From Sipunculus nudus (lineage: Eukaryota; Annelida; Sipuncula; Golfingiida; Sipunculidae): a DNA stretch of 64,000 bases. The position numbers were made by a program, and so were the translations under genes. The notes under the pieces were generated by a model, which made no database searches, had not been told where the DNA came from, and saw only the letters and a program-made list of their open reading frames with translations. Position 1 is the stretch's first letter. The number at the start of each line of letters is the position of its first letter. Below are positions 13,161 to 26,287 of the stretch, piece after piece. The DNA lies in contig CM049310.1 in NCBI GenBank assembly GCA_026874595.1, forward strand, positions 77,369,056-77,433,055. The letters run 5' to 3'.

Positions 13161-13739
13161 CTGAAAATAATGTGATACCATTATCCATAAAACTGAAAAT
13201 AATTTGATGTTGTAAAAATAAATCAGAATTCATACAAACAGTTCTGAACTTTTACAGGGTAGAATATTTTGTCTGAAAAATGACATAATGGTAGGCCCCA
13301 TGTTCTGCAATTTCACAAAGATGACAAGAATGATGATATAATTTTGCAGCTACAAGATCAGAGACTGAGCACAGAGGTATATCAGAAACTTGAAGGTAAC
13401 TTAAGATGTGCTGAAGGTGCTCCACAAATTATGCCATGAAAATGATGAACAAACCGGTAAATTGAACAATACCATAATGCAAATTCTGTGTGTACAATGT
13501 ATCCTTTCATTAGTTACTGATAAAAAAAGGGTCACCAATTCATTATGGCTAAATACATTTATTAATATACTAGCTGATAAACCCGGTATATCAGGATAAT
13601 TACAGGGGTTGGGGAGATATATTAACTGAGATGTGGACTGTTGGCTCAATTTTTATTCTAAAAGTTAACAGAAAATATAGGTTTTCAGTGGGAAACTGTC
13701 TCAATAAGATATGTAAAAATATTTTTTATATTTATTTTG

Positions 13740-14345
13740 TGGGGTTGTCCTCGTGGCAAGAAATTCATATCCCGGTATATATGTTTACCTTGAAGACCTT
13801 GTCAGTGATGTTTACATTGCGAACTGGAATGAGACGTGGGGGCATTCACGTTTTCGATGATATTTGACTGGATTCTATCGTTGGACGTATAAAGATTAGG
13901 TTAATGTGAGGAACACATGAAAGATTTATTAAATGTACTTTGCAAAGAAACTGTTCCTGTGAAGGAAACAGAAAAATGCATTACTCGTATAAGTATAGCA
14001 GAAGCGGACCCAACGGGACTCCATGCAGAGGGTCCGTATCCTATTTTCAGCTGCCGCAACCTTTTTTTTGGTTCCTGAAATTGGGACCTTGAATTTGTTT
14101 TTGTGTTAATCCACCTGGGTTGAACTCTCCATTTGATAAAGAGAGAAACACGTTTTTTTCTCTTTTATTGACCACACACGTGGGTGAGAGCCTCGTTCAA
14201 ATATAAGTCTCGACAGGCTGAAATCCTTCACTGAAAGCAAGCGTTATTCATATGAACAATAGTAGTGTTAGAGGTTGAGTGACCACGATGCACGCAGTCT
14301 GGTCATTGCCGAAGGCAGTTCGGCTGTGCTCCGTCTAACCACCAT
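13740..14345. other. GC-richer insertion-like block in intron, unclassified
   Basis: In the M18 E to M17 C intron, base composition shifts sharply and CpG is common. On the minus strand there is an AATAAAA near 14165 and on the plus strand a TATAAA near 13889. This could be an LTR or other transposon remnant, but I did not find matching ends or a target-site duplication. Confidence 0.3.
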
Positions 14346-14909
14346 GCAGGTCAGTAAAAACGGAAAAAAAACATAAACTTATATATACATTAAAAATTAT
14401 TTATTCTCATATCGCCTATTTCACTGCAGGGATAATAACCTTTAAAATGATGTATGGCACAGTGTTGTACACAACGTGGTTTTAGAGAACATTGCGAACA
14501 GATGTGAACCAAATTCCTTTTATAAGTATTAGATTTATGGGTTAATACATATATTACATTTTAATTTCAATGAAATATTAATAGAATTCTCAGAAGAAAT
14601 AACCTGAATATGAGACAGATCATAATAATCTACTTTTATTTGATCACAATTTTTTAAAATATATGTTTCATATCCTAAAGATGTGAAACACATGTTGTAC
14701 ACATATGGATATTAAAATTATAAAAGTAACAACAAATATTATTATTAAATCCATTACCAGCACTTACAAATCAGCAGGTATAAAAGTTTACTTAAACAGG
14801 TAGCAGGTTGGATCACACAGTGGAAAAAGGAAATTATATTAATAGTACAAATCACTGAATGTTTGCAATAATAGAAAAGAAATAATCTTTGAATTAAACA
14901 CATTCTCAC

Positions 14910-15140
14910 CTTTCTGTCATAGCAAGAATCACATCTTATACTGTACACCTCAGCATTGCTGAATGTGGAGTTATCTGTTGAAACTGATATCAAGTAGCCA
15001 TGTCCTGCTCCATATGTGAAACGGTTCTTCCACCAGCCAACAGGGGGTAGCACACAAGCCACTTGACCTGGACCATCAATTTGACCTCTGGTGAACCTCA
15101 TCAGACTTGAAGGGATGAAAGGGTCTCCAGGACTCTGTTG
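14910..15140 (-). CDS. M17 exon C
   Basis: 231 nt. QQSPGDPFIPSSLM, CVLPPVGWWKNRFTYGAGHGY, YSIRCDSCYDRK. The usual W-x-P is F-I-P. Confidence 0.9.
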
Positions 15141-15319
15141 CTGAAAATAAAACAAAATTTCTTGAAACATGATTATTGACATACCAAAAACAGTTGGTAA
15201 AATTCAAATTTACATGAAAATTTATTTTCATGCAGATTAGACATTACAAAATACTGTTTAACAAGTGACCAATGAGTCATGACACTCAAATGACTTGAAC
15301 AGTCTGTAATGTTAAAATT

Positions 15320-16056
15320 TTTGAGTGCTAAAAATAAAAAACATGCATAAATCACAAAATATAGGTCACAGTTTCCTAAATTCCTAAGGACCTACCAGTT
15401 GAAGATGTTGTTAGGTCAAACAGTTACAATTTGTGCCTTGTTAACAACTGGCCAGCTGTAACTTAATTCCTAGTACAAAAATTGCAATAAAGAAGTGTGT
15501 AAAAATAAAGAAAATGCAGATGGTGCAACCAGTCTTTATAGCTGACAGGCCTATCCATGATTAACTAGCTTGCCAAATTTCAGAAAGATCCATGTAATCA
15601 TTACTGAGATATTTTATCTAAAGTATGAATTGCATACATCAACAGCTGAAAATGTTGATATTTTCCATTTTTTTCTGCAATAGTTCTGAAGAACTTGCTC
15701 AGCCGATTTTCATTTTTTGCATTGTAACAATGTTAGATGTGCAGTTGATGCATAATGTTTTATTTTTAGGGTTGAGTGCAAAATTACTGTTATGCAGCCT
15801 AGAACACTAACACAAGTTTGATTTTTTAAGTGCTAAAAACACACAAAAAATGTGCGTAATTTGCAAAATATAAGTCACAGTGACCTACTTTTTTAAATGC
15901 AAATAGATAAACCAAGGACCAACTCTGATGTACAGTAAGTTTCTAGGTCAAACGGTTATGATTTGTGCCTTGTTAACAGACAGACAGTCACCAGACAGAC
16001 GAAGGACAAAGGGTGATCACTATAGCTCAGATGACCTATGGGCTGCTCAGCTAAAA
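15320..16056 (+). repeat. Dimeric dispersed repeat with 'gctcagctaaaaat' tail
   Basis: Two related units begin near 15325 and 15815 (shared 'gtgctaaaaa', 'aaatata.gtcacagt', 'aggtcaaac.gttac/atgatttgtgccttgttaaca'). The 3' end reads 'cactatagctcagatgacctatgggctgctcagctaaaaat', like the tails at 34120-34167 and 60842-60883. Sits in the M17 C-B intron. Confidence 0.6.
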
Positions 16057-16265
16057 ATCATATATTTTCATAAATTAAGTAGGTGATGACTTTGGTTTTC
16101 AAAATTATCAAATCAGTAACCAGAATTATTTGAGATGTGATGATCTTGTCTGCAACTTGTATATAAGCTGTACAAGACATATCATGTAAAAACAGGAATT
16201 AACAATGCAGATTTTACAAATATGTTTAATATATAGGAGACACGTAAATGACAGAACATACTTAC

Positions 16266-16447
16266 TTTGACATATATGACTTTGCATATCACTTTTGTTG
16301 AGGGTTGTGCCAACACATTTGTAACCTCCATGGAAGCCATCTTGGGACAACCAGAAGATCTTGATGATAGAACACATGGTCCATCCTTGATGCGAATTAT
16401 CCTTGGTGGTTCACTCGCCACCACAGAACAGTCATCCCCCAGATAGC
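16266..16447 (-). CDS. M17 exon B (longest)
   Basis: 182 nt, two codons longer than usual in the loop after the N-V-L motif (VTNVLAQPSTKVIC). GYLGDDCSVVASEPPRIIRI, GPCVL, YVK at the end (AAA before GTAAGT). Confidence 0.9.
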
Positions 16448-17047
16448 CTAGAACAAAGGTTAATGGTAAACAAAATCATCCCTGACTTTTAATAAACTAG
16501 TGTATATTAATATCCAATTCAAAGCTCAATTCCAGTACATTATCAAAGTCACTGTAGCTACACACAACAGTTAGTTTACAACCAGTATTTATAAACTTTA
16601 CAACTGGTGTTAATATACTTTACAATTGGTGTTAATATACATTTAACATAATATATGAATGAGGGGAATAGATGGCAAGGTTAAACATTAAACATTAATT
16701 GACACTTGAAGAAATTATTTTTTTTATATTCTTATCAATCTATTTGTGTCAAATATGATTATATAAATACAAGTCAATAAGTGTCCTGTGTCCTGGTCCT
16801 TATTTGAGTACCTCAAATTCATTTAATATTGTCAGTTCAGTCATACTTATTCCAAATATGATGAAGAAGAATTTGATTAGAATTTGCTGTGACAGCACAA
16901 CATAAACTTATTGAATTTCATAAAAATCTGTGTTAAGCTAATGTACAAACCATTCTCTATATGTTGGTCAATATTTATTTACAGTCCTGATCAAAAGTTA
17001 AAACCTGCCAGTAGACTGATGCCACATTGTATAAAACTATAGTTCAC

Positions 17048-17117
17048 CTGTATTACATATGCAAGCCCCTGATGCGGCACACCTTCCATTTCCACTGCAT
17101 CCATTTTTACAATTGGG
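17048..17117 (-). CDS. M17 exon E (EGF-like)
   Basis: 70 nt. PNCKNGCSGNGRC...CICNTG; nearest to the M24 E exon (CKN.C..NGRC). Confidence 0.9.
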
Positions 17118-17599
17118 CTGAAATTTCAAAGGAAAATACATTTGACTTATACAAACGAAAGAAAAATTTGTCATTGTATTCAGAATTATCCCAATCAATT
17201 CAATATAAGACCCTTAACTGCAATTTAAAGTTTAATTGTTACAGGTAGTAATTTTAGTGTGCTGGATCATGGTATTATTTCTCCCTTGCTAAATCCCTAT
17301 CATGGAGCAGAGCAATAACAAACTCCATCAGACAAAGCAATACCTACTCAAAGATAAGATACAGAATATACAGACATGAAAGCAAACATAAACTAAGATT
17401 TCAAAGGGCAGAAAACAGTTTATTGAGGCTAAAATTTGGAACATAATACACTCTCTCCCTAGAAATAACTCTGAAATTAATTTGAAAACTAACCATGTTT
17501 GTAGCCTCTTACCCCTAGAAATTACCAAATCATTATTGTACAAATCAGAATGAAATTAAACTATTTTACAGAGCAGTAGATTAAGCAAGTCTGTCTTAC

Positions 17600-17827
17600 C
17601 TGTACACCGGGACAGAATTTGCAGTTGATCATGTACATGCCCACATTGCTGGTTCTGTTGTCTTGAGTGACAAGTGTGATGCCGTATCCATGGTGAGACC
17701 TAAAGGTAAAATCTGTTACCCACCAGGTGACTGCTGGGACTGGACATCTGACCACTCCTGCTGACCGCACCTGACCATTTGTAGTTCTCATTAAACCTGT
17801 CGGTTGATAGGTTCCTGGTGCTGGTAT
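17600..17827 (-). CDS. M16 exon C
   Basis: 228 nt. IPAPGTYQPTGLMRTT, CPVPAVTWWVTDFTFRSHHGY, YMINCKFCPGVQ. The usual W-x-P is Y-Q-P. QPT and CK.CP match M23. Confidence 0.9.
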
Positions 17828-18371
17828 CTATATAAATATATAGCAGCCAAATGAGAAAAAATTGTCCTACATATCTTCATATATCCTGGTGTATTCCCTC
17901 ATATAAGCAAAACCAGATTGACCATGCCTTTTAAAATTACTCAGTTGATTAATGGATAAGAAAGTTCATCTAAAGATATCTAAAAGAATTAGTGACAGGT
18001 GTTTCTATAATACAACTTTCTTTTGTTGTTATTGATTTTATTACTGCAGATCACAGGGGGTATTTGATATACTCGGTTAAATATACTCCAGGCATGAATT
18101 TATTTTTGTTTTTCTCTTTCCCATCCCTCAAAATTGTAAAACTGATCGAACTTAAAATTTCACGTGCTCTGTTTACTGTGCATAAATATGTTTAATTAGT
18201 CGAGTTCATCTGAATTAAGTCGCTCCTTTTGACCAAGGTATTGATGCCAAAAAAAATGTGTCTGGAAACCTTATTTCAAGATGAGGTGTATAAAATAAAC
18301 ATATAAAATTTGCTCTCAATCACAGACTGCTCCTTTATTCTGTAGTAATAAAAGAAAAGGAAAAAAAATAC

Positions 18372-18547
18372 CTTGTTGTATCTGACTTTACAGACAGGCT
18401 TTTCAGTGGGCAGTATGTTTGTGACTCTGAGGTCAACTTCTTGTGGGCAGGTACTGAATCGCGTGTCCAGGTCACACGGGTTGGTGAGAACACTGATAAT
18501 CCTGGGTGGATGTTGTTTGATGACAGAGCAGTCGTCGCCAACATAAC
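18372..18547 (-). CDS. M16 exon B
   Basis: 176 nt. GYVGDDCSVIKQHPPRIISV, NPCDL, CPQEVDLRVTNIL, ending RYNK before donor GTATTT. Confidence 0.9.
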
Positions 18548-18874
18548 CTAGTATTAAGAACATATATATTAAGAACATAAATTTTTCAATAATTCTGCTT
18601 GCTGGTCCAGATAAAAAAAAAGACAATTTTCTTTTTTTCTGAGGTGTGCAATATATGGCCACTTCATAACTTTGTAACCTGGTTATTACCAGTGCCTTAC
18701 ATCTATTTTCAGACCTTTAATATCAGACATCTTTATAATCTCCAACATAATTTTTTTTCAATGTGTTGTAATTTATGCATACAGCATAAATACGATAAGC
18801 CTGCATGATTTGCCCATAATTTGATAAACCAAAATCCAAGCGTTTTGAAAATTTAAACAATACTACAGACTTAC

Positions 18875-18944
18875 CTTCATCACATTTACATGTTCCTGGT
18901 GGGACACACAGGCCATGGCCACTGCAGTCATTCTTACAATCAGG
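18875..18944 (-). CDS. M16 exon E (EGF-like)
   Basis: 70 nt. PDCKNDCSGHGLC...CKCDEG. Confidence 0.9.
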
Positions 18945-19525
18945 CTGTAAATACACACAATACACAACATACAATATGAATCTTTACAACTGCTTATTTC
19001 TCATTAAAAGATTACAGGTAGTGTGTATTTGAATAAAGGACTAGCCTGATTTTTAATCCCCATTACCTATACTGATTCTGGTGTCTGTATTTTCTTGTCC
19101 AAATATGTTATCTAAGTACTTTAAATTAAGCTGTCTGTTATATGTTAATGCATAGTAATCAATGTCCAATACATGTGGAACACTGATACCATGATCGCAT
19201 ACAAAAGTAAAAATAAATTTGTCCATCATGGTGTTGATCATTGAAACGGTACTTTCATGTCATGTATCAATGACTGGCTGTTTTATTGTTTACAAACAAA
19301 TTCAAAAGCACTTTGTGTCCATGATTCCATCATATACATCTGAGATGAAGCTATGTGAGAGGTCAGTTTATAAATATAGTGATAATGTTATTGTTCCTGG
19401 CACTTTAAAATTAACAGAGATGCTCAAGTACTTCATGATACGAGTACTTTCATGATAGTCCTGAAAGTTAAATGCCTCAATGAGAGTCTTTAAGAATTTG
19501 GGTTAAACCAGTGTTTATAATTTAC

Positions 19526-19759
19526 CTTCATTGGGTAGCACTCCATACAGTGCATCTCATATACAGCTGATCTGCCATATGTTGAGTTGTCAAAGGTCAG
19601 ACTGAGTCTGTATCCATGTGCCAGGCCGTATGTATGTTGGTTCTTCCACCAAGAGACAGCTGGCACAGGGCATCTGACTATCCCTTCTCTAATAACAGAT
19701 CCTGTGCTTGTCTGAGCAAGAGGAGTGGGCACCCATCTCTTCTGTCCGTCCAGGGAATA
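19526..19759 (-). CDS. M15 exon C
   Basis: 234 nt. YSLDGQKRWVPTPL, CPVPAVSWWKNQHTYGLAHGY, YEMHCMECYPMK. Its Y.LDG...WVPT start is shared only with M22. Confidence 0.9.
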
Positions 19760-20644
19760 CTGTAACAACCAGTCAACAACTCAGTCAATTACTGTACAAA
19801 ATATATAGGCTTACGAGGACTACTACATCCCTATAAGCCAGTGTCCTTCTTCATATGCCCCTCATTTAATTCTTACTTTCAGGTTTTTCCATATCACCAC
19901 TTCGAGATCCTGTAGCATTATATATGATCGTCTGGTATGATAACCTTTGAGTTAATGTAATTTGCTTTCAATGTTTATGGTTAAAATGTTGTATGGTATT
20001 GCTTTAATAAGATTAAAAGGATACCACTCAGGTGATTGATACACTGAATAAGAATATTTCATATCAAATTACAATAAAATTCTGGTTACTTTATTGAAGC
20101 TGTCCATGGTTACTAACCCCATGATGTAAGAAGAGCTGCTCAAGGGTACATAATATATGCCCAATGTATGTCTTGTGAACCCTAACCTCATTATTATACG
20201 TGGATTTTGCTGGGAATAGAACTTAGGTGAGGTATTATATTGGTTAATATTTCTATTGAGTTTCATCAAAATCCAATGCCTATAATCAAACTCGAGTGAG
20301 AAAATCTACTGGTAGTCAAGGTGAGTGAAAATCGATCAAAGCTCTGGTACTTTATCACAGCGACACTAAACACTATCATCTAAGATAAGCATATAAAAAG
20401 CAACATGGTAGGATCAATGTTTCAATAACAGATACAAGGACTTAAATCTGACCAGTTAATTGAATATGCAACAAATATCAAGTCAGACATACTCAGAAAA
20501 GCATCACGTCACATGATATCATCTGTAAACAGCAACAATGAGATAATGGCAGTTTTCCATTTTCCATTACATTCGACAAGAGACAACACCCGATCTTGGT
20601 TATTCTAATATATCCCTTATCTAAGGAGTCATGGAAAGACTTAC

Positions 20645-20820
20645 CCTGACATAAGCAGTTCTACAGTAAACTGTGGCCTTGGCATGCACATTAGAAACCT
20701 CTAGGTTCAGAGTTGCTGGACATGACTCTGTATCATCTTCAAGGATACATCTCTCTGTGAGGATTCTCTCAATGTCTGGAGGTTGTCCCAGAATGACAGA
20801 GCAGTCTGTTCCAAGGTAAC
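20645..20820 (-). CDS. M15 exon B
   Basis: 176 nt. GYLGTDCSVILGQPPDIERI, ERCIL, CPATLNLEVSNVH, AYVR at the end. No in-frame ATG; defined from splice sites. Confidence 0.9.
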
Positions 20821-21246
20821 CTGCAATATATCCATACTACTGACACAAGAAAATGTTTACCAGCATAGAGTTGTGCATTTTTTTAAATGGATTCCACTAG
20901 GGCTGGTGAAATTTAATGATATTATGATCAATGCAAGAAGAATGACAATATTCATGATGATGTATAATATAAGATGTATAATAATAAGATATTGCACAGA
21001 AGACTGTGTGACCTCAACACATTGATTTTATATCGGGTTCAGTGTTGCTGAAACACCACGCCTTTTTCAGGGCTCCAATAAAACAGGGTGTTTCTTCTTT
21101 TGTTATTTACTGCTCAACCATGACTAAGATACTGGCCAGCTGGCTATATATTCAAATAAAATTTACAAACTTGTATTAATACTTTTTCTCCTTAAAAATT
21201 CTGAAAAATTATTTCTTAAAAGAGAAAGTGAGTTATTTATACTGAC

Positions 21247-21316
21247 CTGGCTTACAGATGCACCTTCCAGGAGGTACGCAGTCACCTCTACCATTACAGT
21301 CACTTGGACATTCAGG
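21247..21316 (-). CDS. M15 exon E (EGF-like)
   Basis: 70 nt. PECPSDCNGRGDC...CICKPG; PECP and the PPG before Cys 4 match M22. Donor GTCAGT. Confidence 0.9.
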
Positions 21317-21533
21317 CTTAAAAATAAAGCAAATACGAATATTTGCCCGCAGTATAATCTGTAAAAGGACTGGCAGGCCTGGCAAAATTGGTTATTTGTG
21401 TCAGCAATTTTTTTCTGAATTCAACACTACAGTTTTATAGTTATTTGGTTTTGCATGACCTAAATTATCTCTTGGGCAAATGATCCAGGCCTGAGCAGTT
21501 TGTACTTCTATTCCACTGAAGTCATATTCACAA

Positions 21534-21536
<3 letters not shown>

Positions 21537-21613
<77 letters not shown>
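21537..21613. repeat. (TA)n microsatellite
   Basis: About 77 bp of uninterrupted TA in the intron between the M15 E and M14 C exons. The Tyr-Ile open frame it makes on the minus strand is not a gene. Confidence 0.95.
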
Positions 21614-21616
<3 letters not shown>

Positions 21617-21880
21617 CAGAATATATCCAAAAGCTTAAAATGCAGAAATTTAAAATAAGTTGTCACATAAGTAAGTATGTAAATTATGATAGAGCCATGC
21701 ACTGTAATCTCTCCATAATTCCAAATATGATACTAAATGCAAGCTGAATTAATCCAGGCAAGATTAACTTCAATACCTGCAAACTATTTTAGCAATATGA
21801 GATTGATGATATATGATTCACATTATAATACTGTTGCTGGCAGTATCAAAATTAATAAAGATAAAAAAGTTTCTAAATAC

Positions 21881-22105
21881 CTTTTCTCTGAAGCAGAAGC
21901 TGCACGTAATCTGGTAAATTTTCTCCTGGCTGTATGTACTGTTGTCTGTTGTCAGAGCAACTCTGTAGCCATGATGTTGGCCATAGGTGTGGTCTGTGAG
22001 CCAGCTTTCTTTACGAGGTAATGGACATTGCAGATGGTTTGTCCTGACTAGCTGACCCTCAGTAACAGAGACAATATCACTGGGAAGCCAACCTTCATCC
22101 TCTCT
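21881..22105 (-). CDS. M14 exon C
   Basis: 225 nt. REDEGWLPSD, CPLPRKESWLTDHTYGQHHGY, YQITCSFCFREK; donor GTATTT. The WW pair is SW here. No in-frame ATG. Confidence 0.88.
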
Positions 22106-22649
22106 CTAAAAATAAAAGTTTCTTCTCTAAGATCTTCTCTATTTGACCATGTTCATGAACTGCTTAAAATATGACTTACAAATAAACTTTTATCTAAAAT
22201 ACCTGAACTCTGTAATAAATACATTTCTACTTGTCAAAAGTCAGAAAATGGCCCATTCCTGAATTCTTATAAAATGATAAATAGCAAAAAATATAGTGAT
22301 TATCAAGGGGCGCTGGCAACATTGTCAATCCCTGAAGTTTTTTTGATTGAGTTTTTCTGGTTTATGCATCCTTACTGATCATAGTATTTCCTTTTTTTGT
22401 GTGTTTAGCTACATACTTAAAAATGAACACACAGCATAAGGAAAATACAATCCTTCATGTCAAGGGTCCAAGCTAGACCTTGATTTACTCAACATGAAAC
22501 TAGACACTGCCTTGATTGATGAGAAAACCATAAGATTTGCATTAGTTATATCAGGTTTATAATGAAACGTAATATAAGATTTTTTAAGTAATGACATTTA
22601 TTTAAATATGTATCATGATGATATCTTAGTATATCTGTTGTATACTCAC

Positions 22650-22825
22650 CTTGGTGTATGCAAGCCTGCAGTACACCTTCTGACCTGCGTGGACATTGTC
22701 CACCTGTAGGTCTATCTTGGGTACACACTGGCTACTCTTATGTTCCAGTACACAGGGATCAGACAGGATCTGGACCAGTCTGGGTGGCTGGTTCTGGATC
22801 ACAGAACAGTCTACACCACTGTAAC
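22650..22825 (-). CDS. M14 exon B
   Basis: 176 nt. GYSGVDCSVIQNQPPRLVQI, DPCVL, CVPKIDLQVDNVH, AYTK at the end. Confidence 0.9.
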
Positions 22826-23181
22826 CTGAAACAACCAAGAAAACAAATTACATACCTGAATATTTACTTCAAAAATAGAGAAATTAAAGTCTACCAAAGA
22901 AGTCATTTATATTGTTCTTCATCACAGTACACACACTAACAGCTACAAGATATTAAGTTCTAAACATGTTAGAAATCTAATTGGGCATTATTTTTTTTAT
23001 AAAAAAAGTTAAATATCTGTCAGATCCTGAATAAAATTCCACAATTTCAGTATATAAAGCTATCCCACAATTGCTACAAGTAGTATTTCAATACATATTT
23101 TTTTCATTCTTTACCAAAAATCGAGTAAGTACGATTATTCCAGGACACATCTTGATGGGAAAAATTAAAGTTAAGTTTTAC

Positions 23182-23251
23182 CGGGATAGCATCTGCACTT
23201 TCCACTAGGCAAGCAATCTCCAAATCCACTGCAGTCTCTTGGACACTGAGG
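23182..23251 (-). CDS. M14 exon E (EGF-like)
   Basis: 70 nt. PQCPRDCSGFGDC...CRCYPG. Confidence 0.9.
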
Positions 23252-23727
23252 CTGAAAGAAATATGTCATTCTCACACATGGTTGACCAATCTTACTGAAT
23301 AGATCACAAATTTATGCTTATAAAAAACTAGATTATAATGTTCAATTACAGATAGGAAAAACATGAACATCAAACCAATCAGGTTTGTTGACTAACTGAG
23401 ACAGGACACCTATAGCCACGTTTGAGGGCAAGTATAATCTACTGTCAATATAAGTCATTCACTAAATATGTTTAAAAGACAATTCACTTAAGATATATGT
23501 AACATTAAATTAGTCTCACCTTAATGTTTTCAACTGAAATATATTGAAGCAACTTTGAAATTTGCAGAAAAATGCCATAACAGAGACACAAATGAACAAA
23601 CTAACCACTACAACATGGTTTTATTCAAAAATATCTAGCCTTATGCAATCTGTGATATGCTATAATATCTTTCTAAATTTAGATATATGTCTGTGATTTA
23701 TATTTGAACCACAATGGAATTTTTTAC

Positions 23728-23955
23728 CTTTGTTGGTACACAGAATGAACATTGTATGTTGTACTCCTTGGAGTTGCTGTATGTGCTGTTGTCTGTTGTA
23801 AGCTGTAGTCTGTAGCCATGGTTTGTACCGTACGTCAGATCTGTAAACCACCAGGACTTCTGTGGCACTGGACACCAAACTCTATTGGCGCTCACTACAG
23901 AACCATCAGTCACAGCCATCTGACCTCCAGGTCGCCAGGTCCCAGCACCAGTCTC
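23728..23955 (-). CDS. M13 exon C
   Basis: 228 nt. ETGAGTWRPGG, CPVPQKSWWFTDLTYGTNHGY, YNIQCSFCVPTK. CPVPQK.WW and CSFC match M20. Confidence 0.9.
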
Positions 23956-24254
23956 CTGTAGGTGATTATACAAGGTGAATTCAGTGTGGACCCTTAGTGC
24001 TCTCTTTATAAACAGGTGTATCTGCAGCATACAGCATGTGTCTGCAGTATCTGTTTATTAGCAGTTTCTGCACCATATTTGCATCTAAATAAGGTTATAC
24101 TAAAAACTTTGAAACTTCTTGAAAAACAGCTGACATCATACTTTATTATGCATGCTGCTTTAGCAGATAACCATCCTCAATCCCTGTCTTTGACTGAAAA
24201 ATTACCCACAATTATTAACCATATCAAACTGCAGATGAAATAGATTGTAGTTAC

Positions 24255-24430
24255 CATTAGGTAAGACACCTGACAGGACACCTGGCTGTCTGGGAGTATA
24301 TTGGTCACGGACAGCTCTAAGGTGGTTGGGCACATGCTGCTTGTTGTGGTCAGATCACAGGGATTTGTCAAGATTCTTACAATGTTTGGTGGTTGTCCTT
24401 CTGTCACTGAGCAGTCATCTCCAACATAAC
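24255..24430 (-). CDS. M13 exon B
   Basis: 176 nt. GYVGDDCSVTEGQPPNIVRI, NPCDL, CPTTLELSVTNIL, ending SYLM before donor GTAACT. Confidence 0.9.
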
Positions 24431-24934
24431 CTGCAAAAGAACAGATATCATAGGTAAGAAATCTGTTTGTTAACATTTCTATAAATAATTATAAATAATT
24501 AAACCTAGGCATCCAGTCAATTTAGGTAGAGCAGTTAAATAGATTAAGTAAATTGATTTGCTCACCAGTGTCTTTTTCTGCATAATATATTTTCTTAAAC
24601 ATATAAAAAACCTGTATGAAAAGTAACTGTTCATCAATATTTTATTGTGTGTTTAATCAGAAGAGAGGAGCACTTTTTATTTAAATGTTTTAAGTTATAT
24701 TCCTGTATTGTTATAAATTTCAATTTTACATATTTTCACTCAACTATCTATTTTTTTTAACTGTGCCCTGCAGACACTATACAGACTATGAGTCTGAAGT
24801 TCTCAAGTTTTCTCAAGCCCCATAATCTGTACTGCAGTATTTTTGTATCAATGTTACTTCTTGTGAAAAATTCAAAAGCATTAAACTTTATATTAGAATA
24901 TAACTGTCACCAGGATATAGACAATTGTGATATC

Positions 24935-26049
24935 TGTAGCTGTCATCAGCTGATCGTGTTTTGTTTTCATGTATTGTATGAGCGTCATGCATATTTTACC
25001 GTTTTAAGCCATGAGTGACCATGCGTGTTTACAGTTATACATACACGATACAAAGTAGTTCCTGGATATAGTTGTTTGTAGATTCCAAAGTTTTATGTTT
25101 ATAATGTACGTCTCATTTTGTTATATATAACATTTTGTGAACTCTAACTTATTGAGCTACGGGTTATAAGGCAGATATTCTACTTTTACTCGATACCGTG
25201 TAGTGATACGAGGCATGTCTTCAAGTTAGGAACGATCATGTATGGTTTCATGTCCGATGGTACGAATTTAGAAGTTCATCTCGAAGATTGTGATTTACTG
25301 TATTTAGAACTACGATCGAGAAGAACGTAAAGTCATATTGCACCGAACATGAACCCTTAGATGTTGAGAAACATGCTTGATGGCCCAGAGTCGGTTAGTT
25401 TTCATTTTATTTTAATCCTGTTAAATGGTTAAGATCGCATGTTCAGTAGCACATGTTTTGTACTTGCATGTAGCACGCAATAAGATGAATGTCTGTAAAA
25501 CTCGTTATGTAGAGGTGACAAAACGCCTTCATTACTCAACCGGAGAGTTAATTTTGTACACGATCTCTTCTTTTGTACCAGTCGAAGGCAGTTATCTGAT
25601 GCCATTTAATGATGACAGTCATTCAGTCCATATTAGAATATTTCACTATTAATCTTATTATCGTTATTCGTCATATTGAGTACTACTCAGACACATTGTG
25701 TTTTATGTCAGAGATAACATGTGCTGGTTAATTTTACTAAGAAATCACCATGTAACTCTCATTATGATGAATGTTTCTTTTGTCTGTCCGTTAGTCTGTT
25801 TGCATGATCATAACCTTGTGACGAGAATATTATGTGATATATTATACATGGCTGACAATAATATGTGTATCAGCATATCGTGCTACCAAGTGGTAAGGTC
25901 TGCATTCCTGTCTTTGTAGTTGACGGTTCATGGTTGATGGTTAACGGTTGACGGTTAACCAGGTTAATCAACCCAAGAATAAACCAGTATAAACCAAACG
26001 TCCTGGTCCTTTTATGAGTCAGTTTTGCGAAAGCATGTATACCACTACA
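24935..26049 (+). mobile_element. Solo LTR of a retrotransposon
   Basis: The block starts TGTAG and ends CTACA, a perfect 5-bp terminal inversion of the TG...CA type, and is flanked on both sides by ATATC (24930-24934 and 26050-26054), a perfect 5-bp target-site duplication. At 1,115 bp it is GC-richer than the surrounding intron. An AATAAA lies at 25978-25983, about 65 bp before the 3' end, which suggests plus orientation, antisense to the host gene. A tandem 'ggttgacggttaacc'-like run lies at 25919-25960. No internal gag-pol region is present, so it is most simply a solo LTR left by recombination. Family (Gypsy or BEL) not determined. Confidence 0.8.
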
Positions 26050-26217
26050 ATATCAATACTAAAAAATAACATTTCATGTAACAATTCTTGTTTTTGTGGC
26101 AATACCATAAAGACAACAAGGAATAGACTATTGCACCACAGAGCACATTTCATATCATAACACAAATAAATATACTGGCAGTGGTAGCAAGCAGCATATA
26201 ATTAATAGACTTAGTAC

Positions 26218-26287
26218 CTTCATAGCAGACACATGTGTTAGGTGGGGTACAGACTCCTCTTCTACTGCAGTCATTCTTACACTTGGG
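26218..26287 (-). CDS. M13 exon E (EGF-like)
   Basis: 70 nt. PKCKNDCSRRGVC...CVCYEG. Closest in sequence to the M18 E exon. A solo LTR sits in the next intron. Confidence 0.9.

Noticed and set aside
21508-21702. Minus-strand open frame rich in Tyr-Ile repeats
   Set aside because: It is a translation of the (TA)n microsatellite.
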